This document shows positions 52,347 to 62,959 of a DNA stretch of 64,000 nt, piece by piece. This stretch comes from Symbiodinium natans (taxonomy: Eukaryota; Sar; Dinophyceae; Suessiales; Symbiodiniaceae). The translations under genes and the position numbers were made by a program. Location: positions 498,501 through 562,500 of the forward strand of contig CAJNDS010002568.1 of the NCBI GenBank assembly GCA_905221605.1. Direction: 5' to 3'. Positions within the stretch are counted from its first letter, which is position 1, and the number at the start of each line of letters is the position of its first letter. Below the pieces are notes generated by a model. The model was not told where the DNA came from, made no database searches, and worked only from the letters and a program-made list of their open reading frames with translations.

Positions 52347-55290
52347 CTAAATCGTCTCCTCCATTGCCCTCCAGGACCTCGCAGCTGCTCTTGGGGAATA
52401 ACCAAAGGCTGGATTCGGATTCAAATCCTGGCAGGCTTGACATTCAAGAAGTCGTCCTCCACTGTCACCCTGATACCAAAAAACAGACCCAAAGGCTCCC
52501 ATGTAGTACCATTTTGGGGTAGTACACTAGAATCCCCTATAACTCACCCCAAAAGGAACTACATTGGAGCCTTCAGCTACGCAGCAAGCGAGCCTGCGCA
52601 GGGTTTGTGAAGCCGTGCCGCACCCCACCGAAGACCAGCATGTCCTGGACAGCGGAGCCAAATCACATGTAACTGTGGGTTTTGGGTTTGGGGTTTAGGG
52701 TTCTAGGCGCCCATAAGATAATCATGCATACGCTAACACAGTGGGAGCCCAATGATGTCTCCATAAGGTCTTACGAGACATGGTTGTTGCACCTTGAACC
52801 CTATAAACGCTCCAGCCTAAACCCCATGCTGTTTCACTGTCTTGACCCCTAAACCCTAAACCCTAAACCCTAAATCCTAAACCCTAAACCCCAAACCCTA
52901 AACCCTGAACCGAATGTTGTAAGCTGCTGGCCCACCGGGCATTGGCGGACCGCATCTGTTGTTCGAACCTCGCCGGTGACTGCCACTAGGGTTTAGGGTT
53001 TAGGGTTTAGGGTTTAGGGTTTAGGGTTTAGGGTTTAGGGTTTAGGGTTTACCAAACAAAAGCAACAACGAAAATCCACAGGCGGCGGAATGCAAAACAG
53101 CAAAACTCTCTTTTAAACCCCAGAAACATCTAAAATGTCAGGCGGTGGCATGCAAAGAGCAACTCCCTTTTTAAACCCCAGAAGCATCTAAAGTGCCAGC
53201 TGTTCTTTGTCTCGAAAGTCTGCTGGGTGTCCTCTGTCTGCTTGTTTCCACACATCTCTCACAAGCAGTGGTTTTGTTGGTCTTTTGGCGCCGCTCTCCA
53301 AAGCCTTCCGTTGAGTGTCTGGCGCGGCCCGTCCGTCTGCGCTGACAAAGGGGTCGGCATCGCCGTGGCAAACCAACACACGCGGCCTGGGCAAGGCTGC
53401 GCCATTTAGGGTTTAGGGTTTAGGGTTGAGGGTTTTGGGATGTTTAGGGTTTAGGGTTTAGGGTTCAGAGTCTGATAGTTTTTGAGCAGTTAATCACAGG
53501 AGAAACGTGAATAATCATTGAGAATACGCACCCTGATTCTTGACGAGGCCCTGTATGTTAAATTCCTAAAGGAAGGATTATATGGGCATTGGGCTCTCTG
53601 GGTGCTCTTGTTATATCATGTCTGGTTATAGCATTTGCCCCACGGAAGGCCCAAACGTGCAGGAACTTGTTTGTGGCTAGGGTTTAGGGTTTAGGGTTTA
53701 AGGTTTAGGGTTTATAGGTTATAGGGTTCAGGGTTTAGGGTTTAGGGTGCACATCGCCGAACAAGCACTGAGGGTGCTGCGCATCTTTGTCCGACATATC
53801 TTCTGGAGGCAGCACGCCGTCATCAAGTATGCCGTGGAAGGAAGCCACGGCCTTGATTGGCAGGTCGCATAAACTGAGCCGGGATGCTTGACCCTAAACC
53901 CTAAACCCTAAACCCTAAACCCTACACCCGACTTCTCTAAGGGCCGAGCTGCAACTCCGGATGCAGGGCCCAAACCTTCGCAGCGCAATGCACGCGGGGG
54001 ACCACATGAACCCCAAAAGGGTTAAAACAACGGGTTTAGGGTTTAGGGTTTAGGGTTTAGGGTTTATGGTTTAGGGTTTAGGGTTCGGTTTAAGGTTTAG
54101 GGTTTAGGGTTTTCCTGAACCCTAAGGCTCCAGGAGCTCTTATTTAGGGGGTTTTTGGGGCTATTTTACCAAAAAGTAATGCATAGTATAGGAATATGAC
54201 CCATGCTCAGGGTTCATGAGTTTCCGATTCCAAACGGCAGGCAACTGGGTTCAAGGCGGGCCAAATCCAGAACAGCACGGCCACCGAAGCAGTAACCAAT
54301 GGCACCGATACGTTGTGGATCGACACCTGTTGTGCAAACGAACTGGCTGAAAATTGAACGGACTGTCACCACTGCATGATTTGCTGGGCCGGCGGCCTGG
54401 AGAACAGAAAGGCTTCAAACATGCACGACAGGAACATGAAAACATCACCTAACCCATGTGGCCTTCAACTTCGGACATGGCTTGGACAGAGGCGCGCATC
54501 CTGGTGCAAGGCTGCTGCTTCAAGCTGCCCCGAACAGTCCATGCAACGGTTTAGGGTTTAGGGTTTAGGGTTTAGGGTTTAGGGTTTAGGGTGCCCCTTT
54601 ACTGTTAAGGGGCCTGTATTTTCACAGCTCTCAAATGGGGTCGTTGAACCACTTTCGACACTGAAGGAAATTCCTCCAGCCATGTTTGCCATGAGGTTGG
54701 TGGCATATGGCTAGCACATCGCTCGTCGCATATCAGCATTAGCAGTTTGCGAACTGCTAACAAAAAAAACATGTTGCGGGACAACTCACACCCTGACGGC
54801 AATTCTTCGTTTGGGGTTTAGGGTTTAGGGTTTAAGGTTTAGGGTCTATAGGGTTTTGGGTTTAGGGTTTAGTGTTTAGGGTTTAGTGTTTAGGGTTTAA
54901 GGTTTAGAGTATCGCACGGATTCCTCTTCCGGCTGAGACTACGGTCGTCCATCAGCGGCTGGCGTGCAGCAGCGCCCCATTCGGGCCTTGAGGCTGCGCT
55001 GGGCCCAACATGCACCACAACACTGCGTGCTGAGCTTTGCGCTCCCATCCACGGCCCAGCCTTGGAAACAGTATGAAAAAGCCTTTAATAAGAATATGCA
55101 CCCTAAAGGTTATACCCCCAAAGGATAATAGTAAACCGGGAAAACAATCAAAAACGTTCCAGACTGGAGCAACGTGTGCCTGCCCTTTTCAAGCTGTCTT
55201 GTCTCGGCGCCATGCTCGTCGCCCAGCAAATCGGCAACCAACACCGTGTAACCGCCGGCAGCAAGAACTTCCGCTCGCCAATGCAGGTAC
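52347..55290 (-). CDS. Dienelactone-hydrolase-like protein, nine predicted exons
   Basis: Predicted exons, minus strand: about 55,290-55,181 (AEVLAAGGYTVLVADLLGD); 54,958-54,924 (PLMDDRSLSRKR); 54,500-about 54,467 (MRASVQAMSEV); 54,346-54,236 (VDPQRIGAIGYCFGGRAV); 53,873-53,753 (DLPIKAVASFHGILDDG); about 53,398-53,347 (RVLVCHGDADPF); 52,979-52,911 (RFEQQMRSANARW); 52,644-52,581 (MLVFGGVRHGFTNPAQA); 52,409-52,347 (FGYSPRAAARSW, then a TAG). Splice phases agree at most junctions (2-3, 4-5, 7-8, 8-9). The alpha/beta-hydrolase triad of this family is present: Cys in G-Y-C-F-G-G, Asp in H-G-D-A-D-P, His in R-H-G-F-T-N-P. The family hydrolyses dienelactones or related cyclic esters; the true substrate is unknown. 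The N-terminal strand before exon 1 was not found. Introns hold telomere-type arrays and an 80-bp inverted-repeat element. Acceptors favour AG|G. Confidence 0.85.
52493..52572. mobile_element. 80-bp AGGCTCC-family element in a hydrolase-like intron
   Basis: It begins AGGCTCCCATGTAGTACC and ends GGAACTACATTGGAGCCT. It is the same length as the copy at 3742-3821 and shares the core AGAATCCCCTATAACT. It lies within the intron between predicted exons 8 and 9, nine bases from the exon 8 end. Confidence 0.88.
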
Positions 55291-55299
55291 CTCCAAACA

Positions 55300-56933
55300 A
55301 AGCGCACATCAAGTCATGTCAAAAAGTTGAGGTTCTCATGCACCATATTCCAAAAATCCGGTATGGTGAGACATTTTTTTGCATGGTTCCTCTTTTGGGT
55401 GAGCGCTCCACGGATATTCTGCGTTGTTCGGCGTGGTTTTCTGCGGAATTTTCCGGTGAGTTTTGCGGCACTTACGGGTGCAGACTTTTGATGCCCCAAG
55501 AACTTGGTCTCAATGGGGTTGTTGGTGGCATTCTTCTGCGATTCTCCAAGTCGGCGACACGGTTGTGGGGATTCTCCGTGGGTTTTGCGGGATTCCTTGC
55601 ACAGAAGGAAGCAGGGCACACATCACGCGGACCAACTGCTGTATGCACAATGACCTCGCGGCAAAACGGCTTGAAAATGACGACGCGCGGACCAATGTGA
55701 GGCAGCGACCACTCCAGCGCCATTCGGCTGGGCGGGCTTCACCACCCGTCCATAAAGCCGGCGAGCGCCAACCTGACTGCAGTGCACCTGTCTGCCCGTT
55801 GTTGCAACTCGGAGCACCGAACCATGCCTCGTCTTCGTACACGAACGGTTCGAGGACAACGGATGCGCTATCCTTGGAACAGACACATCACGTACGATTC
55901 TTGTGCTGATGGCTCGGCCCCTGCCTGCAACGAAGGGTCTGCCTGCCAGGCAGCCATCCTGAACAACAGTATATGTTGCAGCATTGCAGCGCACAATGCG
56001 TTTTTTTACATGTCGGACCGCTCATGGATCCGCTAAGAAAACACATCAGCCCCAAACAAAGCCGGGTGCATGGCACTGCATCTGCATATGGCTTGTCTTT
56101 GGCCATTCGTGGCTGCGGCGCCTGCTTCAGTGGCTAAACCCCATGCTCAACCACATGCTTTGCCAGAACTGCTAATTCCACAGGCTGTTGCGCGCATAGC
56201 GGAATACCATCAAGATTCGCAAAAAGTCGGTCATGCTGGTCGTGGTGCAGCATCGCCTCTTCTGCTGAGGCAAACATGGCGACCGATGGGCGCCTGGTTC
56301 AGTGGCCCGTTATGAATAAATTTCCAACAAAAAATTGTCGCGCCGCAGCAGTCTCATGCGTTTTTTCGCGACAAGTGCTGTGGGCCCAGCCTCCGTGACG
56401 AGACCCAAGTTCGGGATAGTTCTGCGACCGTTGCCTGAGGACATGGGACAGGTTGCTGGAAAAGAAAAGCGCTCGCGAACTAAAGGTATTTACATTGTCA
56501 CTGGATCATTTCTATGTATTCAGCGTTTATATGTTTCCACCACTCAACATCACATGCGGCGTCAACCCATCACACATAGTTTCGGAAGCATGGAGCCGCA
56601 AACTTTGTCAGTCGATCATCCCGTATTTTGCAAGGGCCGCCCCACAAATCTAGTGGGTCGTGTAGCTGTGTAGCTACACAAGTTGTCTTCGCTATTCTTC
56701 ACTCCCCCTTGTGGCACGGTGCGAACGGCAGCACGCGTACGCCGGTCACGCGGGCATGTGGGATGCCAAAGGTGGAGAGGCCGAGGACTCGGCGAGGAGG
56801 TCGCTGAGGAGAGGGGGATCTCCAATACCCCCTGCCTAGGGGGGCAGGGGGGGGGTGGACCACTCTAACACGCTGGAGTGCTCCGCACGCTTTGCATGGC
56901 TCACAATGTGTCTCTCATGAGCCTCTCTGTGCG

Positions 56934-56975
<42 letters not shown>

Positions 56976-57070
56976 TCCTTCTGTTGACATTCGACTCTCT
57001 CAACCCTATTTTTAGTTAGGGTGGGGACGTTGACCAAAATAGGTTTGCTACCTATTTTTTATAGGTGGGC
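55300..57070. other. Stretch without a recognised gene
   Basis: No telomere-type arrays. Several overlapping open frames of 100-170 codons occur on both strands (for example 55,176-55,700 plus and 55,510-55,842 minus), but none shows a domain I recognise and they conflict with each other. A (CT)n run is at 56,934-56,972. Confidence 0.6.
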
Positions 57071-57097
57071 CCTCAGGTGACCCCCCCACCCCAAACC

Positions 57098-57760
57098 CTA
57101 TTTCTTGGGGGGGGGGGGGGTATATCTCCATCGACAATGGCTGCACCGGCGCGTGGCAGGGAGAGCAGGCTGGTCGCAAAGGCACGGGCAGAGGCGAATG
57201 CAAGGAGGGCTGACCACCGAAGCACGTAGGCCGAGATGCATGCACTCTGCAGTGGTGGTGGAGCTGACCGGGCTCGGCACCGGGCGAGGAAACGGAGGAA
57301 GACAGCGGCTTCCAAAGACCGCCTGAGGACGACGAGGCGGCATCGGCCGGAGGTGCAGAAATATGCAGAAATCTGGGTAAGTGCGCTCCTGAGCCCGGCC
57401 CACAGGGTTGCTCCGGCAGTCCGCCTTCCCTCACGGCGGAACTCACCGTTTGCGGACAAGGGGGAGACGAGGGTTGTGTCAACCGCGACTTGGACCCTTC
57501 CCCACAGAGACAAGCCGTTCGCTATGACCTCTGTGCGGCGGTCGTCTTGCCGGGAAGGAACGAAATTGAGGTCCGGCACCAAGACGTTGGTCGCACCAGC
57601 CTCACGGCAGACGCGAGCTGCCGCACGCCCGAGTGGGGCACCTCTGGCTCGCAGGACGCCGGAGCGGGGGCATGCAGCGAGATGGTCACCGAACTCGTCA
57701 TGGCGTCGACGGCAACGACAGTGTGCCAGGTCACAAAAATGTGTTGAGGCACGCTGGCAC
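57098..57760 (-). pseudogene. 3' end of an R2-like retroelement: CCHC remnant and endonuclease-like domain
   Basis: The minus strand from about 57,752 reads FGDHLAACPRSGVLRARGAP, then AARVCREAGA, then IANGLSLWGRVQVAVDTTLV and SPL, open to about 57,460. The same domain occurs on the plus strand at 62.3-62.6 kb. A frame change follows, with ERTYPDF matching the K/R-x-x-x-Y-P-E-L step of the second copy. H-x-x-x-C before a V-D-T-T-L-V strand and a later basic-Y-P segment fits the zinc knuckle plus restriction-like endonuclease of R2-type non-LTR elements. No reverse transcriptase lies upstream (to the right) on this strand, so it is a truncated, frameshifted copy. Confidence 0.75.
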
Positions 57761-57839
57761 TTCCTGATCTTGGCGGCGCCGCCTCACAGCACGCCCGTTG
57801 CTTCTTGCGACTGCGAGGGCGAACTGTTCCAGAAGGCGT

Positions 57840-60600
57840 GACTTGATCACGGCAGCGCTGGCGCCCTCGGTTGTAGCAACAGCCTCAGCGAACCGGTGCA
57901 GGAAAGCGGCAACTGAATGCCCGTCTGGAAAACAAGAGTAAAACAAGAGTACTATGCTAGTTGCGAATGACACACATGTGGGCTGTAACGGCAATTTCGA
58001 AGTTGAGCTTCCACGGCAAGAACTTTCCCCGCTGGTTATGCAGGCAAAAAAAACATTTGATGTGTTCATGTTGACCACTCTCACGTCAACCAAACACAGC
58101 CCCTTCAAGGGAGCATCCAAATGCGTCGCTGAACAATTTGCCGGGTTCACGTTCCCAGCGGGGCAAAGAAGAAACCTAACAAAAGGCCGGCTGGCGTCAC
58201 ATGCCACCCCTGCTGCTGGGGGCGGTGCGAGACACCCCAAGCTGCACACGACGACACGCCACATTAAGCAGCTGTTTTTTTGCCGACTGTGAGGGCGTGG
58301 TGCTGCACGAGCTCTTGGACATAATATGTCTTATTTGTCTGCACATTGCGAATCGCGATTGACACACTTCTCTTTGATTTCGTTGACCATTTGAAATTGA
58401 ACAGCTTTGACTTGCGCGGGATTTCGGACGAGCTTTGGGATCATTTTTTTCTGATTGCAAAATGTTTCTCAACAAATGTGGCCGTTTATGCCGTTTGCAC
58501 TTCGGGATCTTCATGCTTGTGTGGGGCTCCGACGTGCTGTTCACGCGCGCCGCGCACACGCCGACCACATCGGTATTTGCGGTGTTTCATGGACATTTCA
58601 ACCGAAACTGTCGCGCCAGTCGTGTTTTTCGGGGAGTGGTGGCGGCGCGGGCGTGGAGGCATCGAATGCGTCGGTACTTACGGTGTTTCCGGGACTTTGC
58701 AGTCGCAAACGTCGCGCCTGCCGTTGTTTTCGCAGAGCTTCCATGCAGCAACCATGATGACGTCCGTGTTACCCGAGCATCCATGTCCGCACGATGATAA
58801 CGTCCTTGTTACCAGAGCATCCATGTCCGCACGATGATAGCGTCCGTGTTAGCACCATGTCCGCACGATGATAATGTCCGTGTTACCAGAGCATCCATAT
58901 CCGCACGATGATGACGTCCGTGTTACCAGAGCATCCATGTCCGCACGATGATAGCGTCCTTCTTACCAGAGCACCCATGTCCGCACGATGATAACGTCCG
59001 TGTTACCACAGCATCCATGTCCGCACGATGATAACGTCCTTGTTGCCAGAGCATCCATGTTCGCACGATGATAACGTTCGTGTTGCCAGAGCATCCATGT
59101 CCGCCCGATGATGCAGAATATGTGCGGGGCAAGCAGTTTTACTTAACCGCCTCGATGTCTCCAAAACCCAAGCCGCAGCGCAGCGCATTTCTGACCAAAT
59201 ATCTCATGGTTTCGGTGCATGGACAGTCCTGACTTATCAAGGTCGCAAAACCTCAAAGTACTGTGCTTGCCATGTAAATGTAATGGCACTCCTGCTTCAT
59301 CCTTGCTCCGGCGCGCGTGTGAATAGCACGTCGGAGCGTTTGCGTGGGCGTCGATGCCGGGCGTCCGGGGCCTACCCAGCCATGCAGTGAGGGCACCATG
59401 GTGCAAAGTGAGCATGGGTTAGATTCGGTTGGACTGTGGTGCGCTCGCTGCTCGTCGGACGAGGCATCTGGGGCAGGAAGCGCAGCGGGCTGTGGCAACG
59501 CAGGCTCCACGTCGACGTGGATGCTGTTTGGAAGGGCAGTGCTCTCGGATACCCGCGGCATCGGAGTCTAGCTCACTAGGGGGGGAATGTATGGACGTTT
59601 CATCAGCGTCGACTCCCGCCGCAGCGAAATCTACGGAACAGTATCGTGATTACGGGGTAGCCTATCGATCCTATCGTGCACCAAACTTGGGGAATTTGAT
59701 GGATTCACCATTGGGTGCATCCATGCGCGCCAGTTTGCTGGAGTACGACCGAGAGAAGTGCAATCGGCATGTTGCGCCGGCACGGGGTGCCGCTAAACAC
59801 GTGCCTGCCCTGACGGCACCGAAGCATGCGGCGAAGGCACAGGCGCCTACTGGAAAACGATTCAATGCCAGCAGCACGTCATGTGCAGCACGACGAAACA
59901 CAGGGGGACGAACGGAACTTCCCGGGGAGATATGCTTGTGGCCGAAAAAGACACGTGCAACGTTGTGCTGTTGAGTCACGACATGTCACGACTTGTTTTT
60001 GAGGCCACCAGCGTCCCCATCGTCAGGCTCATTTTGCTGCAGCCTCTTGAGCATGTTGCTGTGCGTGGCAAGCACAAACGCCAGCGTCTAGCCCCAAACC
60101 CTAATCCTACGAACGCCGGCAAAGGCAGGGATTGGGCAGGCACACGCAGCTCCTTAGCAACGCTTCATGTTGGGCCTAACAAGGAAATCCGAGGCACGGG
60201 TATCATATCTGCATCGGCCCAAAAAGGAAACTCGCGACATCAAATCTGCATGGCTCACGAAGGAAGCTCAACGTATCAAGTTTGCAGCGGCCCAGAAAAG
60301 AGTCCTCAAACTGAAATGGCAACGCGTTCTAGCGGTTGGGCACCATTCGTTGTCCTCGCATGCGAAACATGGATGTGCACGTCCGCATCCATACACCCCT
60401 CGAGCTCGAGCGAAAGTCTTTCGCGCCCAAATGCTAAATTTATCGGCTTTTATCTCCAAAATGAATGAGAAAGTTGGGACCTGCCCGTTGCGCTTTCGAT
60501 ACTCCGCGCGCAGCTGCGCAGCCACTATCATGAGTTCACGCGTAGGCCCGCCGCATAGGATGTCTATGCTAGTATAACATCCCACACAATACTCCCGCTC
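57840..60600. other. Stretch without a recognised gene, with direct repeats
   Basis: Two imperfect direct repeats of about 100 bp start near 58,571 and 58,671 (both contain ACGGTGTTTC- or GCGGTGTTTC-like and GTCGCGCC motifs). A 40-bp minisatellite follows. Open frames at 59,429-59,974 and 60,167-60,577 on the plus strand are not recognised; the latter has a basic stretch (KEAQRIKFAAAQKRVLKLKW). Confidence 0.55.
58755..59115. repeat. 40-bp minisatellite, about nine copies
   Basis: The unit contains CATCCATGTCCGCACGATGA followed by TAACGTCCGTGTTACCAGAG, with substitutions and one shortened copy near 58,850. There are no unique spacers between units. Confidence 0.92.
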
Positions 60601-60690
60601 ACGGCAGCGAGATGCCGGTGTCAGCGCCTTGCCGCTTGTCCACCGTCTGGGTGTTTCGCCACTGTCCGGCACTGCCAGCGTGGATGGCGT

Positions 60691-60845
60691 CTCACCGCTG
60701 CTCAGTGACGTTCTTGTCGACTCTTCCGAACAGCTTCCCCTCGCCAGCCGCATGCCGTGAATTGGTTTTGCTGCCGTGGCATTGGGCGCGTGCACTGGGA
60801 CTGCGATGTGACTTGCAGTTTCAAAAAGGAGCGCGGAAAAAAAGG
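60691..60845 (+). repeat. First copy of a ~150-bp repeat beside the reverse transcriptase relic
   Basis: It starts CTCACCGCTGCTCAGTGACG, contains CTCGCCAGCCGCATGCCGT and TGCTGCCGTGGC, and ends GCGCGGAAAAA. The second copy is at 61,818-61,962 in the same orientation; the two differ by scattered substitutions and small indels. Confidence 0.88.
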
Positions 60846-60879
60846 CATGTGAGAAAAACAACCACCCAACAAAAAAACA

Positions 60880-62957
60880 AAACAAACCGGGCGGCAGTCC
60901 TGTCGGAACGGCTGTGTCACGCCGCCCAGCAGTTGGCGGAGGGCTGCATGCCGGGGTCCGTTGTCGAAGGGCTTCGGCTGTTTGGTTGCGCTGAGCAAGC
61001 CTGGCGGGGGCATCCGGGCACTGGTCATGGGGGACACGTTCCGACGCCTGTTGTCGCGGACTTTGGCGCAACAGGCTTCCGACGCGTTCATGGCGGTGTG
61101 CGCGCCATTCCAGTACGCGTTGTCCACCCGCGCAGGAACGGAGGCGCTCGCCTGGGCCTTGGCGGTTTCTGCCGAACTGCGCCCGCAAACGACGGTTGTC
61201 AGCGTTGACGGGGTTGGCGCTTATGACCACGTCGCCCGAGCGGCGATGTTCGAGGGCCTGCGACGGGACGCCCGACTGGCCGCCTTGATCCCCTTTGTCC
61301 GCCAGTTCTATGTGGGCGACAGCGCGTACGTGTTCTATGATTCTGCTGGCCACGCGCACGAAGTCGCCCAAGCCGAAGGCGGGGAACAGGGAGACCCGCT
61401 GATGCCGGGCCTGTTTGCGGTGGCCTGGCGGTGGCCGTCCACCCGGCACCGGTGGCAGCCCATGACGACCTGCGACCCGGGGAGGACTTGTATGCCTTTT
61501 TGGACGACACGAATGTGTCCTGTGAGCCAGACCGGGCGTGCGCGGCCTTCTGCACGCTACGCCAACATTGACGTCCACCTCGGTAAGACTCGCGTCTGGA
61601 ACGCGGCGGGGATTGAACCGCCCGGTTTACGCGAACTGCTGCCGACCGCGCCGGGGATGCGTCGGTGTGGTTCGGGGACAGGGAGTTGCCGCCAGAGGCA
61701 CAAGGTTTCCTGGTCCTTGGCATGCCGCTGGGAAGCGACCAGTACAAAATGGAGGCCCTTGGCGAACGGCTGCGTAGCCACGCGCGCCTCCTCGACAAGC
61801 TCCCAGGCCTGCCAAAACTCACCGCTGCTCAGTGACGTTCTGGCTGACTCTTCCGAGCCCTCGCCAGCCGCATGCCGTAGTCTGGTTTGCTGCCGTGGCG
61901 TTGGGCGCTTGCACTGGGACCGCGATAATTTGCAGTGTCCAAAAGGTGCGCGGAAAAAGAAAACCAATCTGTCTGGCTCCTGTTACTAATGTGCACCGTG
62001 CCCCGCAATAACTACTTATTGCGGTCCCTTCCCCCATCGCTCATGGATGAGTTCGCACCTGTCACCTGCCTCACGAGCGCTGCTGCTACCACAGGCCGGG
62101 CCGCACTCTGCGCGGCCCCGCACGGTTCTGCCCACACATGGGGATGTCACGCTCACCCAGTGCGCACTTCCGGGTACTCCTCCTTCGCCGGTTGCGCCTG
62201 CCGCTCCCGCTCGCACCGCGGACCTGCGCCTGCCGAAGGCCGCTGGATGTGCTGGGTGACCACCGACGGCGCGTGCCACTGCTGGCGTCCTTGCCTCGCG
62301 CGCCATCCCTCTTGAGCGAGCCCTCGCCAGGGTGTGTCGCGAGGCTGGCGCACGCGTGGCCAGAAACGTGCGGCTGGCCGACATGGACCTCGATGTGCCC
62401 GTGCAGGATGCACGGCGGATTGAGGTTGTCTGCAACGGGCTGCCCCTGTGGCCTGGGGAGCAGCTCGCAGTTGATGCCACGCTCGTCAGCCCCCTCGACC
62501 GGGACGGCCAGCCCCGCGCGCCGATGCCCGCCGGCATCGTTCTTGCCCAGGCTACACGCCGCAAACAACGCCAAACTTGTCCCGAGCTGGAGCGGGCGCG
62601 CCGCTGCCGCTTGGTGGCCGCACCAGATGCATGCACGTCTGATGAAGCGCCTGGCACGCCCGTGCCTGCGCAGCCGGACCCGCCCGCTGGCAGAAGGGCC
62701 GCTGCCACCAACTCGTGGCTATACCTGCCCCTCCTTTTGGATGGCGCTGGGCTCCCGTGGCCCATTGCCGCGGCCAGCTGGCGAGCCGTATACACCCCCT
62801 GTGCAGCTTCGTGGACGCCCCTGCCGGTGAGCCCCAAGCGCCCGCTCACCTTCCTGCTTGTATCCAGGCGGCCGCGGAGGCAGAAGCCGGCCCAGGCGTG
62901 CCGTCGTGTTTTGCGCGCGGGGAGGGGCGAACTCCCGGGAGCTTTCCTTAACTCCTA
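60880..62957 (+). pseudogene. R2-like non-LTR retroelement: reverse transcriptase, CCHC, endonuclease-like domain
   Basis: In order on the plus strand: LSERLCHAAQQLAEG (about 60,903), LSKPGGGIRALVMGDTFRR (about 60,988), STRAGTEALAWAL, motif A VDGVGAYDH (about 61,203), motif B EGGEQGDPLMP (about 61,375), and, after a frameshift, motif C YAFLDDT (about 61,490) and FLVLGMPLGSDQYKMEALGE. Then comes a 145-bp inserted repeat (61,818-61,962), WLLLLMCTVPRNNYLLRSLP, C-x-C with GDH (about 62,215-62,270), another frame change, AIPLERALARVCREAGARV, VDATLVSPLDRDGQPR and RKQRQTCPELER. This is the domain order of R2-type elements. At least four frame changes make it non-functional. No poly-A tail is evident, and the ends are not precisely defined. 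Confidence 0.85.
61818..61962 (+). repeat. Second copy of the ~150-bp repeat, interrupting the retroelement
   Basis: It lies exactly between KLPGLPKL and SVWLLLLMCT, which would be near-adjacent in an intact element. It starts CTCACCGCTGCTCAGTGACG and ends just after GCGCGGAAAAAGAAAA. Confidence 0.85.
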
Positions 62958-62959
62958 AT

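Noticed and set aside
55176-55994. Overlapping 100-170 codon frames on both strands
   Set aside because: They contradict one another, show no recognisable domain or repeat, and GC-rich sequence of this kind opens such frames by chance. A hint of a transposase-like EDEAWFG motif on the minus strand has no supporting second motif.
58755-59115. CRISPR array
   Set aside because: The 40-bp units are tandem with no unique spacers, and the genome is eukaryotic.
60268-61578. A 436-codon minus-strand frame
   Set aside because: It lies opposite the reverse transcriptase relic, is arginine/proline-rich, and is an antisense shadow in GC-rich DNA.
62016-62849. A 277-codon minus-strand frame
   Set aside because: Antisense to the CCHC/endonuclease part of the retroelement, whose plus-strand motifs are clear.
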